A DNA stretch of 64,000 bases, from contig NZ_SCMK01000001.1 in the NCBI RefSeq assembly GCF_005503355.1, positions 248,001 through 312,000 of the forward strand, given 5' to 3'. Under the pieces are notes generated by a model. That model was not told where the DNA came from and did not search any database. It worked only from the letters and a program-made list of their open reading frames with translations. Shown in pieces: positions 44,222 to 51,659 of the stretch (the first letter of the stretch is position 1; the number at the start of each line of letters is the position of its first letter). The position numbers were made by a program, and so were the translations under genes. Origin of the DNA: Sphingomonas sp. 1F27F7B (GTDB lineage: Bacteria; Pseudomonadota; Alphaproteobacteria; Sphingomonadales; Sphingomonadaceae).

Positions 44222-44995
44222 TCAGGCGGGATCGGCGACGAGGATGGCGCGGCACCCCGCCGCATCGAGCGAAGCGCGTTGCGCGGCGGAGGCGCTTGCC
44301 TCGACTACCAGCATGTCGATCTGGCCAAGCATTGCGACCTGGTGCGGCGCGGTACGGCCAAGCTTGTCGTTGGCGATCAGCACCACCGTGCGCTCGGCCC
44401 GGGCAATGACGGTGCGCTTGAAGGTCGCGTCGGCGAGCTGCGCTGCTCCCACGCCCTCCTCCGACACCGAGCAGGCGCCGATGAATGCGCGGTCGAACCG
44501 CATCTGCACCAGCGCCTGCAGCGCCACCGCATCGACACAGCCGCCGATGATCGGATCGGCCTCGCCACCCAGCACGATCAGCTTCAGATCCTGCCGCCGC
44601 AGCACCGCCCCGGCGATGTCGATCGAATTGGTCGCGATGGTCAGGTCATTATCCTCGGGCAGGAATTCGACCAGGGCAAGGTTGGTGCTGCCGCTGTCGA
44701 GGAACAGGAACTCGCCCGGCCGGATCGTCGTCGCCGCAGCGCGGGCCAGTGCACGCTTGTGCCCCTGGTCGCCCTCGATCCGCGCCGCCATCGGGGCCGA
44801 GATCGGTGAAATCGGCAGCGCTCCGCCATAGACGCGTCGGCACTTTCCCTCAGCGGCCAGCGCACGCAGATCACGCCGGATCGCATCTTCCGAAACCTCG
44901 AATTCGCCAGCCAGGGCCCCGGCCGAAACCGGCTGCCCATCGGCAAGGCGCGCGGCAATCGCATCGCGCCGCGCATTTGGGGGATCAACAACCAT
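44222..44995 (-). CDS. DeoR-family transcriptional repressor
   Basis: A 257-residue DeoR-type regulator. The N-terminal HTH is ARLADGQPVSAGALAGEFEV plus SEDAIRRDLRALAAEGKC. The DeoRC sugar-phosphate sensor domain includes FLFLDSGSTNLALVEFLP, LIVLGGEADPIIGGCVDAVA and a C-terminal VVLIANDKLGRTAPHQVAML. Such regulators respond to phosphorylated sugars. The start at 44993-44995 is chosen because the HTH begins close behind it. Several GCATG/ATGCAC dyads precede the gene (45007-45050) and look like an autoregulatory operator. It leads an operon with the YbjJ-like transporter. Confidence 0.93.
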   Translation of the reverse strand: MVVDPPNARRDAIAARLADGQPVSAGALAGEFEVSEDAIRRDLRALAAEGKCRRVYGGALPISPISAPMAARIEGDQGHKRALARAAATTIRPGEFLFLDSGSTNLALVEFLPEDNDLTIATNSIDIAGAVLRRQDLKLIVLGGEADPIIGGCVDAVALQALVQMRFDRAFIGACSVSEEGVGAAQLADATFKRTVIARAERTVVLIANDKLGRTAPHQVAMLGQIDMLVVEASASAAQRASLDAAGCRAILVADPA

Positions 44996-45006
44996 AAATC
45001 GGCAAT

Positions 45007-45050
45007 ATCGTGCATGACCATGCGAGTCAATGCGCGTGATTATGCACGAT
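45007..45050. promoter_or_regulatory. Candidate DeoR autoregulatory operator
   Basis: ATCGTGCAT at 45007-45015 is the exact complement of ATGCACGAT at 45042-45050, with a 26-base spacer. Within the left half, GCATG-AC-CATGC (45012-45023) is itself a perfect dyad. The block sits 12-55 bases upstream of the DeoR start, overlapping its promoter region. Confidence 0.55.
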
Positions 45051-45059
45051 TCAGCCCTT

Positions 45060-45425
45060 TCACTGTCGCGGCGCCTCGAACCGCAGCCCACCGCGCGCCT
45101 CTACCGTGATCGGCCCGCGGGGCCTGGCGGGCAGCACTGCCTTCACCCGCCCGAACAGCCGCCGCGCGTCGGCCGGGCGGCGCGTTCGCACGCAGAGCGT
45201 GGTCTCCCCTTCCCGCCCCCAGCGCTGCGCTTCCACTCCGCGCACGCCGCGATCGCGCGCGAGCAGGCCTCGCACCCGTTCGAACGCAGCCTGATCGATC
45301 CCCATGGCATAGCTGCCGAACCGGACGCTGACTGCGCATTCCGCCCCCGGCCCCGCCTGCGCAAAGGCCGATGCCGGCGCCGCTAGCGCAAGGAAGCCGA
45401 GGAGGGGCAACAGGAACGAGCGCAT
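45060..45425 (-). CDS. Hypothetical exported protein
   Basis: A 121-residue protein with a strong signal peptide (MRSFLLPLLGFLALAAPASA, cleavage near residue 23). The mature part has two cysteines (GAECAVSV and TTLCVRTRRP) and basic Arg-rich stretches. No family is recognised. I start at the ATG at 45423-45425. A second ATG two codons upstream is too close to the GGAGA ribosome site. It lies between the DeoR gene and the large TonB receptor gene on the same strand. Periplasmic location is likely and function unknown. Confidence 0.7.
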   Translation of the reverse strand: MRSFLLPLLGFLALAAPASAFAQAGPGAECAVSVRFGSYAMGIDQAAFERVRGLLARDRGVRGVEAQRWGREGETTLCVRTRRPADARRLFGRVKAVLPARPRGPITVEARGGLRFEAPRQ

Positions 45426-45492
45426 CGGCATTTCTCCAAAGTCGATGCCGCTTCCTCCGGCCTGCCGGCTGAACCGCGTCTGAAACGGCAAG

Positions 45493-45522
45493 ACGGGCCC
45501 GCGGATCGCTCCGCGGGCCCGT
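45493..45522. terminator. Perfect 13-bp GC hairpin after the large TonB receptor gene
   Basis: ACGGGCCCGCGGA pairs exactly with TCCGCGGGCCCGT around a TCGC loop. It starts 20 bases beyond the receptor stop codon on the minus strand. The following minus-strand bases (CTTGCCGTTTC) are only weakly T-rich. It is a likely transcription stop. Confidence 0.65.
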
Positions 45523-45542
45523 CCCACATTCTCCCCCAGGCG

Positions 45543-48320
45543 TCAGAAGCGCGAGCGCAGCGTGATGCCATAGGTCCGCGGCTCGGCGAGATAGGCCGAG
45601 AAGATTTGCGACCCGCCCGGATAGCCCGGCGTCGGCGTGGTGCTCACTGCCTGGAAGGGCGAGCTGAAGCCGACCTGCATGTAATTGGCCTTGGTCGCGT
45701 TCTGCACCCAGAGCTCCAGCGCCCAGAGCTGGTCGTTGCCGCTGATGCCGATGCGGCCGTTGACCACCACGAAGCTCTGCTGCTCCTTCTGCGGGAACAG
45801 GTCCGAGCCGGTATTGTAGCGGTCGGCCAGGCGAGCATCGACATAGAGCAGGCCGCGCAGCGATCCGCCCAGCGACGGCGTCCACCCCGCCGAACTCGTC
45901 ACCACCCATTCGGGCGCGTTCGAGAGCAGCTGGCCCGGCAGCAGGCGCAGCGCCGGATCGAGCGGCGCGCCGCTGCTCGAGCCGACCAGATTGTTGGCGT
46001 ATTTGGTCTTGGCATAGGTCACGCCGAAGTTGAAGTTCAGGTCGCGCACCGGCGACATGGCCATCTCGACTTCGAAACCGGTCGAGACCACGCCCGGCTT
46101 GATCTGGTTCGACGGGCAGGCGCCGGTGGTGGCGCTCAGGTCGCGATCCCCGCCGCCCAGGTCCTGCTTGCAGCCATTGATGTTCTGGACGAGATAGACG
46201 GTGCCGTTGAACGTGTTCAGCTGGAAGTTGCTGAATTCCTGGCGGAAGCCCGCGACGTTCAGGTTGAAGCCCCGGGTAGAGAGCTTCATGCCCGCTTCAT
46301 AGGCGGTGACCGTCTCCTCCTCGAACTGAAGCACATCGGCATAATAGCCGGCATTGGCCAGGCTGATCGGGAAGATCGGCAGCGGCTGGGCCGGGTTCGG
46401 GTTCTTGAAAGCCGAGCGATCGAGGTTGAAGCCGCCGGCCTTGTAGCCGCGCGAATAGCTCGCATAGAGCAGGATGTTGTCGACCGGCTTCCACGAAAGG
46501 ATCGCGGTGCCGGTGAACTTGTTCTCCTTGCGCTGGTCGTTCAGCGTCAGCCCGTTGAGCGCCGAGGACGAGCCGCCCTGGCAGGTGAGCGTGATGATGC
46601 CGCCGGCAAGCGGGGCCAGGGCGGGCACGCCCATGAAGGGCAGCAAGTTCGCCTGTTGCACGGGGCATATCGTGTTGGTGTTGTTGAAGTTCGCGTTCAG
46701 CTTCTTGGTCTCGTTGGTGTAGCGCAGGCCCACCGTCAGATCCACGTTGCTGGTGACGTGAAAGATATTGTGCGTGAAGAAGGCGAAGTTCGAGCTGGTC
46801 TGGTCGAAGTTCGCCGTGTCGTCGCCGACGTTGCGCACCGTGTCGAGCCGCTGCAGCCCGCCGACCATCGCCGCACCCGCCGCGCCGAGCGGGCCCGCCG
46901 GGTTGCTCAGCACCGCCACGCCGGTGGGCGTCAGGCAGCCGACATTGTTCGGATTGTAGAAGGCGCTGAACGAGCCATAGACCACGCGGCACGCGGCGAA
47001 CCGGCCATAGTCGTTGCCGAACTTGAGCTCGCTCTTGGTGTCCAGATCCTCATGCGCGTAATAGCCGCCGACCAGCCAGTCGAGCTTGCCGCCGAACGCC
47101 TCGCCATGAAAGCGCAGCTCCTGGGTGAAGGTCTTGAACTGGCGGCCGCTCTTCGGGCCGAAATAGAGGATGTCGGCCAGACCGTAATCGGCATCGGCCG
47201 CCTGGGTGTTGTCATAGTCGCGATAGGCAGTGATCGACGTCAGCTCGACGCCACCCAGGTTCCAATTGACTTCCGCCGAGAGGCCCCAATCCTTGGTCTT
47301 GCCGGTATAGGAGCGGTTGGCGCTGGTCGCGATGCGGCGCGAATAGGCATCGTTGTAGCCCGGGAAATACTGCGCGAAGGTGGTGCCGGTGATCCCGGTC
47401 AGCACGGTCGCCACCGGGGTGCCCGGCGCGATCAGCCCGGGATTGGTCGGCGAGACATAGGCATTGGCCTGCGCCACGTCGGCCGTCGCATAGACGGCGG
47501 CGCAGCAATCCTCCTTGCGATAGCTATAGTCGCCGATCAGCCGGACGGAGAGATCGGAGCTGGGCTGGTACAGCAGCTGCCCGCGGACCAGATAGCGATC
47601 GCGATTGTTGATGTCGCGGCCGGTGTTGACGTCGTGATAATAGCCGTCGCGCTTCGAATAGAGGCCGTCGAGGCGGAAGGCGAGCTGCTCCGAGAGCGGC
47701 CCCGTCACTGCCCCCTGCAGGCGCCACGCGCCGTAATTGCCATAGGTCGCCTCGGCCATGCCGCCGAAATTGAACTCGGGACCCTTGGTGGTGACGCTGA
47801 GCATGCCGGCCGACGCGTTGCGCCCGCCCAGCGTGCCCTGCGGCCCGCGCAGCACTTCGATGCGCTCGATCTCGCCCAGGTCGTTGAGGCCGAGACCTGT
47901 GCGCGAGCGATAGACGCCGTCGATGAAGGTCGCGACCGAGCTTTCCAGGCCCGGATTGTCGCCCACCGTGCCGACGCCGCGGATGCGGGCGGAAGTGTTC
48001 GCGTCGCTGCCGGTCGAGGAGACGAGCAACGACGGCGCGACCTGGTTGAGCGCGCGGATGTCGTTGGCGCCGGTGCGCTCCAGCTGCGTGGCGGTTACCG
48101 CGGAGACGGCGAGCGGCACGTCGGCGAGCACCTGGGCACGGCCCTGGGCAGTGACGACGATCTCGTTGGGATCGCGTGTTCCGCTGTTCTGCTCGCTCTG
48201 GCTCTGAGCAGCCGCGTCGGCCGGCGTCTGGGCGTCCTGTGCGAAGGCAGGGGCCGCGAGCGCGAAGCTGAGCGCAGGAACAGCAACGCACGACAAAAGG
48301 CGTAACCGCATCATCATCAT
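45543..48320 (-). CDS. TonB-dependent receptor, large (about 925 aa)
   Basis: A large outer-membrane receptor of the type expanded in sphingomonads. After a signal peptide (RLRLLSCVAVPALSFALA and AAPAFA), a TonB-box-like NEIVVTAQGRAQVLADVPLA precedes the plug (SARIRGVGTVGDNPGLESSV, then an RIEVLRGPQGTLGGRNASAG segment). A barrel follows, ending AEPRTYGITLRSRF with a terminal Phe. The plug pattern and length match receptors linked to uptake of sterols, polycyclic or complex carbohydrate ligands rather than siderophores. Four ATG codons in a row (48309-48320) make the exact start ambiguous by up to 9 bases. It lies downstream of the minisatellite gap and the acyl-CoA dehydrogenase pair. Confidence 0.93.
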   Translation of the reverse strand: MMMMRLRLLSCVAVPALSFALAAPAFAQDAQTPADAAAQSQSEQNSGTRDPNEIVVTAQGRAQVLADVPLAVSAVTATQLERTGANDIRALNQVAPSLLVSSTGSDANTSARIRGVGTVGDNPGLESSVATFIDGVYRSRTGLGLNDLGEIERIEVLRGPQGTLGGRNASAGMLSVTTKGPEFNFGGMAEATYGNYGAWRLQGAVTGPLSEQLAFRLDGLYSKRDGYYHDVNTGRDINNRDRYLVRGQLLYQPSSDLSVRLIGDYSYRKEDCCAAVYATADVAQANAYVSPTNPGLIAPGTPVATVLTGITGTTFAQYFPGYNDAYSRRIATSANRSYTGKTKDWGLSAEVNWNLGGVELTSITAYRDYDNTQAADADYGLADILYFGPKSGRQFKTFTQELRFHGEAFGGKLDWLVGGYYAHEDLDTKSELKFGNDYGRFAACRVVYGSFSAFYNPNNVGCLTPTGVAVLSNPAGPLGAAGAAMVGGLQRLDTVRNVGDDTANFDQTSSNFAFFTHNIFHVTSNVDLTVGLRYTNETKKLNANFNNTNTICPVQQANLLPFMGVPALAPLAGGIITLTCQGGSSSALNGLTLNDQRKENKFTGTAILSWKPVDNILLYASYSRGYKAGGFNLDRSAFKNPNPAQPLPIFPISLANAGYYADVLQFEEETVTAYEAGMKLSTRGFNLNVAGFRQEFSNFQLNTFNGTVYLVQNINGCKQDLGGGDRDLSATTGACPSNQIKPGVVSTGFEVEMAMSPVRDLNFNFGVTYAKTKYANNLVGSSSGAPLDPALRLLPGQLLSNAPEWVVTSSAGWTPSLGGSLRGLLYVDARLADRYNTGSDLFPQKEQQSFVVVNGRIGISGNDQLWALELWVQNATKANYMQVGFSSPFQAVSTTPTPGYPGGSQIFSAYLAEPRTYGITLRSRF

Positions 48321-48550
48321 CTCTCCCACCACGGGCCGGAGCACTTTGGCGGCTCCATACCCTATCCTCGAATACTGACAGGTCCCGGAGGGACGTCAAG
48401 CAGAACAAAGGTTGCAAAAGGGGACTAACTCAGCAGTGTTGCGCAAATGTCATATATTGCTGGCTTGTGTCTCCACCCCTTGGCCGAATTGATCTTCGAA
48501 CGCCGGCCCATCATTTCTACGCCGTTCGTCACTCCACGCCGTCATCGCGC

Positions 48551-48687
48551 CACCTCCACCGCCGTGCGCCTCCTCCACCGCAACGCGCATCCTCCACCGC
48601 CGCGCGCCTCCCCCACCGCAACGCGCATCCTCCACGGTCACGCGCTTCCTCCACCGTCATCCCCGCCTCCTTCACCGTCATCCCCGC
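48551..48687. repeat. Tandem minisatellite array, 19-bp and 21-bp units
   Basis: Five consecutive 19-bp units of the form (c/a)tcctccaccgcaacgcgc start at 48551, 48570, 48589, 48608 and 48627, with 2-5 substitutions between copies. They pass into two 21-bp units (48646, 48667) that end CACCGTCATCCCCGC. The second leads straight into a GTCATCCCC hairpin arm (48676-48701). No spacers, so not CRISPR. Confidence 0.85.
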
Positions 48688-48707
48688 GAAGGCGGGGATG
48701 GCGACAA

Positions 48708-48800
48708 TGGGATCCGAGGGGACTACGACGCTGGAACCCGAGGGGACTACGACGCGGGCCCCATCGGACGACGACGCTGGGTCCGCGGGGATAACGGCGC
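48708..48800. repeat. Second tandem array, about 24-bp units
   Basis: Two near-identical 24-bp units (48708-48731, 48732-48755) sharing CCGAGGGGACTACGACGC are followed by two degenerate copies of 22 and 23 bp (48756-48777, 48778-48800). The array fills the rest of the 525-base gap between the TonB receptor gene (start 48320) and the acyl-CoA dehydrogenase gene (ends 48846). I see no gene in this gap. Confidence 0.75.
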
Positions 48801-48845
48801 GGGACCCATGAGAATGGCGACGATCGGAAATGCCACCGGCGCGCC

Positions 48846-49916
48846 TCAATACCCGTTCAGCCGCGCGAACCGGTCGCGATGCCAGGCGGCATTGCCCCAT
48901 TGCGCCTCCAGCACCCGCGCGCGCTTCAGGTAGAAGCCCGCGTCATGCTCGTCGGTCATGCCGATGCCGCCGTGCAGCTGGATCATCTCGCGGCTGACCA
49001 GGTGGAGAGTCTCGTTCGCCACGGCCTTGGCCAGGCTCACTTCCTGCGCCACGTTCGCGCGGCCGCTGTCGATCGCTTCCAGCGCGCCTTCCACCGCCGA
49101 GCGGCACAGCTCAAGCTCGGTGAACATCTTCGCCATGCGGTGCTGCAGCGCCTGGAAGCTTGCCAGCACCTGCCCGAACTGGATGCGCGTCTTCAGATAA
49201 TCGTTGGTCCTGGCAAAGGCGCTTTCTGCCATGCCGAGCATCTCCGCCGCACTCGCCGCCGCCGCCCGGTCCGCGACATGCGCGATCAGTTCCGCACCGC
49301 CACCCAGCGCCTCGGCCGGGGCATTGTCGAACGTCACCTGGGCATGGCTGCGCGCGTCGGTCAGGTGACGCGGCGACCGCGTCACGCCGGCATCGCCCGA
49401 GACGAGATACAGCCCGTCCGTCGCCGCCACCACGAACAGCTGCGCGCTGTCGCCCTCGGGCACGAATGCCTTCACGCCGCCGAGCTTGCCGCCCGCAACC
49501 GTCGTCGCGATCTTCGCGGGATCGAAGCGCGGCCCTTCGTCGATCGCCAGCGTGGCAACCAGTTCGCCCGCCGCGATCCGCGGCAGCCACGCGTCCTTCT
49601 GCGCATCGGAACCGCCCATCAGGATCGCGCTGGTCGCCGCCGCGGTGCTGGCGAGCGGCGTCGCGACCAGATTGCGGCCGAGCTGCTCGAGCACCAGGCC
49701 CAGCGAGACATAGCCCATGCCCGCGCCGCCCTGCGCCTCGGGCACCAGGATGCCGGCCCAGCCCATCTCGGCCTGGGCCCGCCACATCTCGGCGTCATAG
49801 CCGGCGGACGGCGCCGCATCACGCATCTTGCGAAATGCGCTGACCGGCGCCTCATTGTCCGCCCATTCCCGCGCCATGTCGCGCAGCATCGTCTGTTCTT
49901 CGGTCAGGATGGCCAT
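48846..49916 (-). CDS. Acyl-CoA dehydrogenase, beta-like subunit of second pair
   Basis: A 356-residue acyl-CoA dehydrogenase-fold protein starting MAILTEEQTMLRDMAREWAD. An earlier in-frame start would translate a hairpin repeat. Landmarks: MGWAGILVPEAQGGAGMGYV, TRIQFGQVLASFQALQHRMA and QLHGGIGMTDEHDAGFYLKR near the C-terminus. As with the 26305 gene, the EGTxEIQ motif is missing and the HGGIGMTDE pattern is present, so it is likely the partner subunit of the 50054 enzyme. The gene order (catalytic-like subunit first, then this one) matches the 25051/26305 pair. Confidence 0.92.
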   Translation of the reverse strand: MAILTEEQTMLRDMAREWADNEAPVSAFRKMRDAAPSAGYDAEMWRAQAEMGWAGILVPEAQGGAGMGYVSLGLVLEQLGRNLVATPLASTAAATSAILMGGSDAQKDAWLPRIAAGELVATLAIDEGPRFDPAKIATTVAGGKLGGVKAFVPEGDSAQLFVVAATDGLYLVSGDAGVTRSPRHLTDARSHAQVTFDNAPAEALGGGAELIAHVADRAAAASAAEMLGMAESAFARTNDYLKTRIQFGQVLASFQALQHRMAKMFTELELCRSAVEGALEAIDSGRANVAQEVSLAKAVANETLHLVSREMIQLHGGIGMTDEHDAGFYLKRARVLEAQWGNAAWHRDRFARLNGY

Positions 49917-49930
49917 TTCTTCTTCCTCTT

Positions 49931-50045
49931 CCCTCTCTCCCGCTTGCGGGAGAGAGCCGGGGCGAGGGTGCGAGAGAGCGGCAAACAAACCGCTTGAGGC
50001 ACACCACTCACCCTCACCCAACCCTCTCCCGCAAGCGGGAGAGGG
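49931..50045. repeat. CTCTCCCGCTTGCGGGAGAG hairpin element
   Basis: CTCTCTCCCGCTTGCGGGAG on the left and CTCTCCCGCAAGCGGGAGAG on the right flank about 70 bases. Each arm is self-complementary, so a pair of small hairpins or one large one is possible. It fills the 137-base gap between the paired acyl-CoA dehydrogenase genes. Confidence 0.8.
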
Positions 50046-50053
50046 CTTTGCGA

Positions 50054-51274
50054 TTACTGATGATCCAGCATCCCCAGGATGCGCTTGGCGATCACATTGT
50101 TCTGGATCTCGCTCGATCCGCCATAGATCGACACCGCCTTGCCGAAGAGCCAGCTGCGCACGTCCTTCAGCGCATCCTCCTCGAACCCTTCGCCGTCCCA
50201 GCCCAGCCCGGCCAGCCCGCGGATCTCGATCAGCAATTCGGAACGTTCCTGCATGATCCGGGCGCCGACATTCTTCATGATCGAAGTGGCGGCGCTCGGC
50301 CCCTGGTTCGACTTGGCCTCCAGCGCGGTGCGCCGCAGCGTCAGCATGAAGCTGCGCAGGTCCATCTCGTGCCGGACGATCCGGCCGCGCAGATCCGCGT
50401 CCGCGATCCGCCCCTCGGCATCCACCCCGACATATTTCTTCGCGATCTGCCCGAGCGACGCGCCAGCGAACATCCGCCCCGCGGCCGATCCCCCGCCCGA
50501 CAGGCTGGAGCGCTCGTGCTGGAGCAGCCGCTTGCCGATCGTCCAGCCCTCGCCTTCCCGGCCAACCCGGTTGGCCTTGGGCACCTTCACGTCGGTGAAG
50601 AACGTTTCGCAGAAGGGCGAGCTGCCCGAGATCAGCCGGATCGGCTTCACTTCCACGCCGGGCGTATCCATGTCGACCAGCAGGAAGGTGATGCCCTCAT
50701 GCTTCTTCGTCTTGTCCGTGCGGACGAGCATGAAGCATTTGTCCGCCCATTGCCCGCCGCTGGTCCAGGTCTTCTGACCGTTGACCACATAATGGTCGCC
50801 ATGGTCCTCGGCGAAGGTCTGGAGCGAGGCGAGATCCGATCCCGCGCCCGGCTCGGAATAGCCCTGGCACCAGCGCACCAGCCCCCTGGCGATCGCCGGG
50901 ATATGCTCGCGCTTCTGTTCCTCCGAGCCATATTCCAGCAGGGTCGGGCCGAACATCATCACGCCCATGCCGCCGATCGGGTTCCAGGCGCCGGCGCGCT
51001 GCATTTCTTCCTGCAGCACCCGCGCCTCGGCCCGGCTCAGCCCGCCGCCGCCATAGTCGCGCGGCCAGGTCGGCACGCCCCAGCCCTTGTCGCCCATCGC
51101 CTGCTGCCAGGCGGCTTCGTCGGGCGAATTCTCATGCGGGCCCTCGATCGCGGACATCGCGTTGTCCTTGCCCTTCAGGGCGGGCGGGAAATTGGCCGCG
51201 ATCCACTCGCGGGCCTCGGCACGGAACCTGTCCAGGGGATTTGCCGGCGCATCGATGTCGGGGGCCGTGGCCAT
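50054..51274 (-). CDS. Acyl-CoA dehydrogenase, first subunit of second pair
   Basis: A 406-residue acyl-CoA dehydrogenase. I choose the ATG at 51272-51274, preceded by GGAGAG, over one seven codons upstream. It has VRWCQGYSEPGAGSDLASLQ, TWTSGGQWADKCFML and C-terminal VSIYGGSSEIQNNVIAKRIL. The place of the medium-chain catalytic Glu reads Gly, as in the 25051 gene, which supports a heteromeric or alternative-Glu enzyme. It pairs with the 48846 gene. Proximity to the large TonB receptor and the acyl-CoA ligase suggests a degradation pathway for a bulky acid (inference). Confidence 0.93.
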   Translation of the reverse strand: MATAPDIDAPANPLDRFRAEAREWIAANFPPALKGKDNAMSAIEGPHENSPDEAAWQQAMGDKGWGVPTWPRDYGGGGLSRAEARVLQEEMQRAGAWNPIGGMGVMMFGPTLLEYGSEEQKREHIPAIARGLVRWCQGYSEPGAGSDLASLQTFAEDHGDHYVVNGQKTWTSGGQWADKCFMLVRTDKTKKHEGITFLLVDMDTPGVEVKPIRLISGSSPFCETFFTDVKVPKANRVGREGEGWTIGKRLLQHERSSLSGGGSAAGRMFAGASLGQIAKKYVGVDAEGRIADADLRGRIVRHEMDLRSFMLTLRRTALEAKSNQGPSAATSIMKNVGARIMQERSELLIEIRGLAGLGWDGEGFEEDALKDVRSWLFGKAVSIYGGSSEIQNNVIAKRILGMLDHQ

Positions 51275-51373
51275 CTCACTCTCCGCTATTCTCATTGGTT
51301 TCGAATTTGCGGTACGGAATGGCGGTCGTCAAGAGCGCTGGCACTTATCCCCTTGAGACAAGTACCCCTGTTT

Positions 51374-51457
51374 CGTCATCCCCGCGGAGGCGGGGAGCCA
51401 GGGTTTCTCTGCCGTGTCGCTCGTGACTCTGGGTCCCCGCCTTCGCGGGGATGACGG
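51374..51457. repeat. GTCATCCCCGCG hairpin repeat (copy 4)
   Basis: Arms CGTCATCCCCGCGGAGGCGG and CCGCCTTCGCGGGGATGACG, with GGAGCCAG and CTGGGTCC inside. It lies in the 385-base gap between the acyl-CoA dehydrogenase and drug exporter genes. That gap also holds a candidate SOS box and no gene. Confidence 0.88.
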
Positions 51458-51573
51458 CGATTAGACCAATCCTTGTCCGAAGGGGATAGTCGCCAGAGCG
51501 CTCGCCATTCCTTCTTCGCCATCCGCTTCCCCTTCCGCGATGCCCGCGCACAACGCCCTTGCCCATTGCAAAT

Positions 51574-51588
51574 GTTCTTTATATGTTC
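51574..51588 (+). promoter_or_regulatory. Candidate LexA (SOS) box upstream of the TetA-like exporter
   Basis: GTTCTTTATATGTTC, a GTTC-N7-GTTC direct repeat, lies 72-86 bases upstream of the MFS start. Read on the other strand it is GAACATATAAAGAAC, agreeing with the site at 29235-29249 at 13 of 15 bases, including five of the seven spacer positions. Confidence 0.55.
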
Positions 51589-51659
51589 CAAAATGCCCAT
51601 GTTTGCGGCTGGCCGTGGCGCCGGCCTCTGCTAAGAGGCGCGGCGAAGAGGGGACAATC

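Noticed and set aside
45606..48305. Long plus-strand open frame opposite the large TonB receptor
   Set aside because: The product is Arg/Ala/Glu-rich with no motif, and the minus-strand receptor is unmistakable.
48551..48800. Possible CRISPR array
   Set aside because: Units are directly adjacent without spacers and are degenerate, and no cas genes are in the window.
48447..48811. Short open frames rich in Pro/His/Arg in the gap before the acyl-CoA dehydrogenase gene
   Set aside because: They are translations of the tandem arrays and lack ribosome sites.
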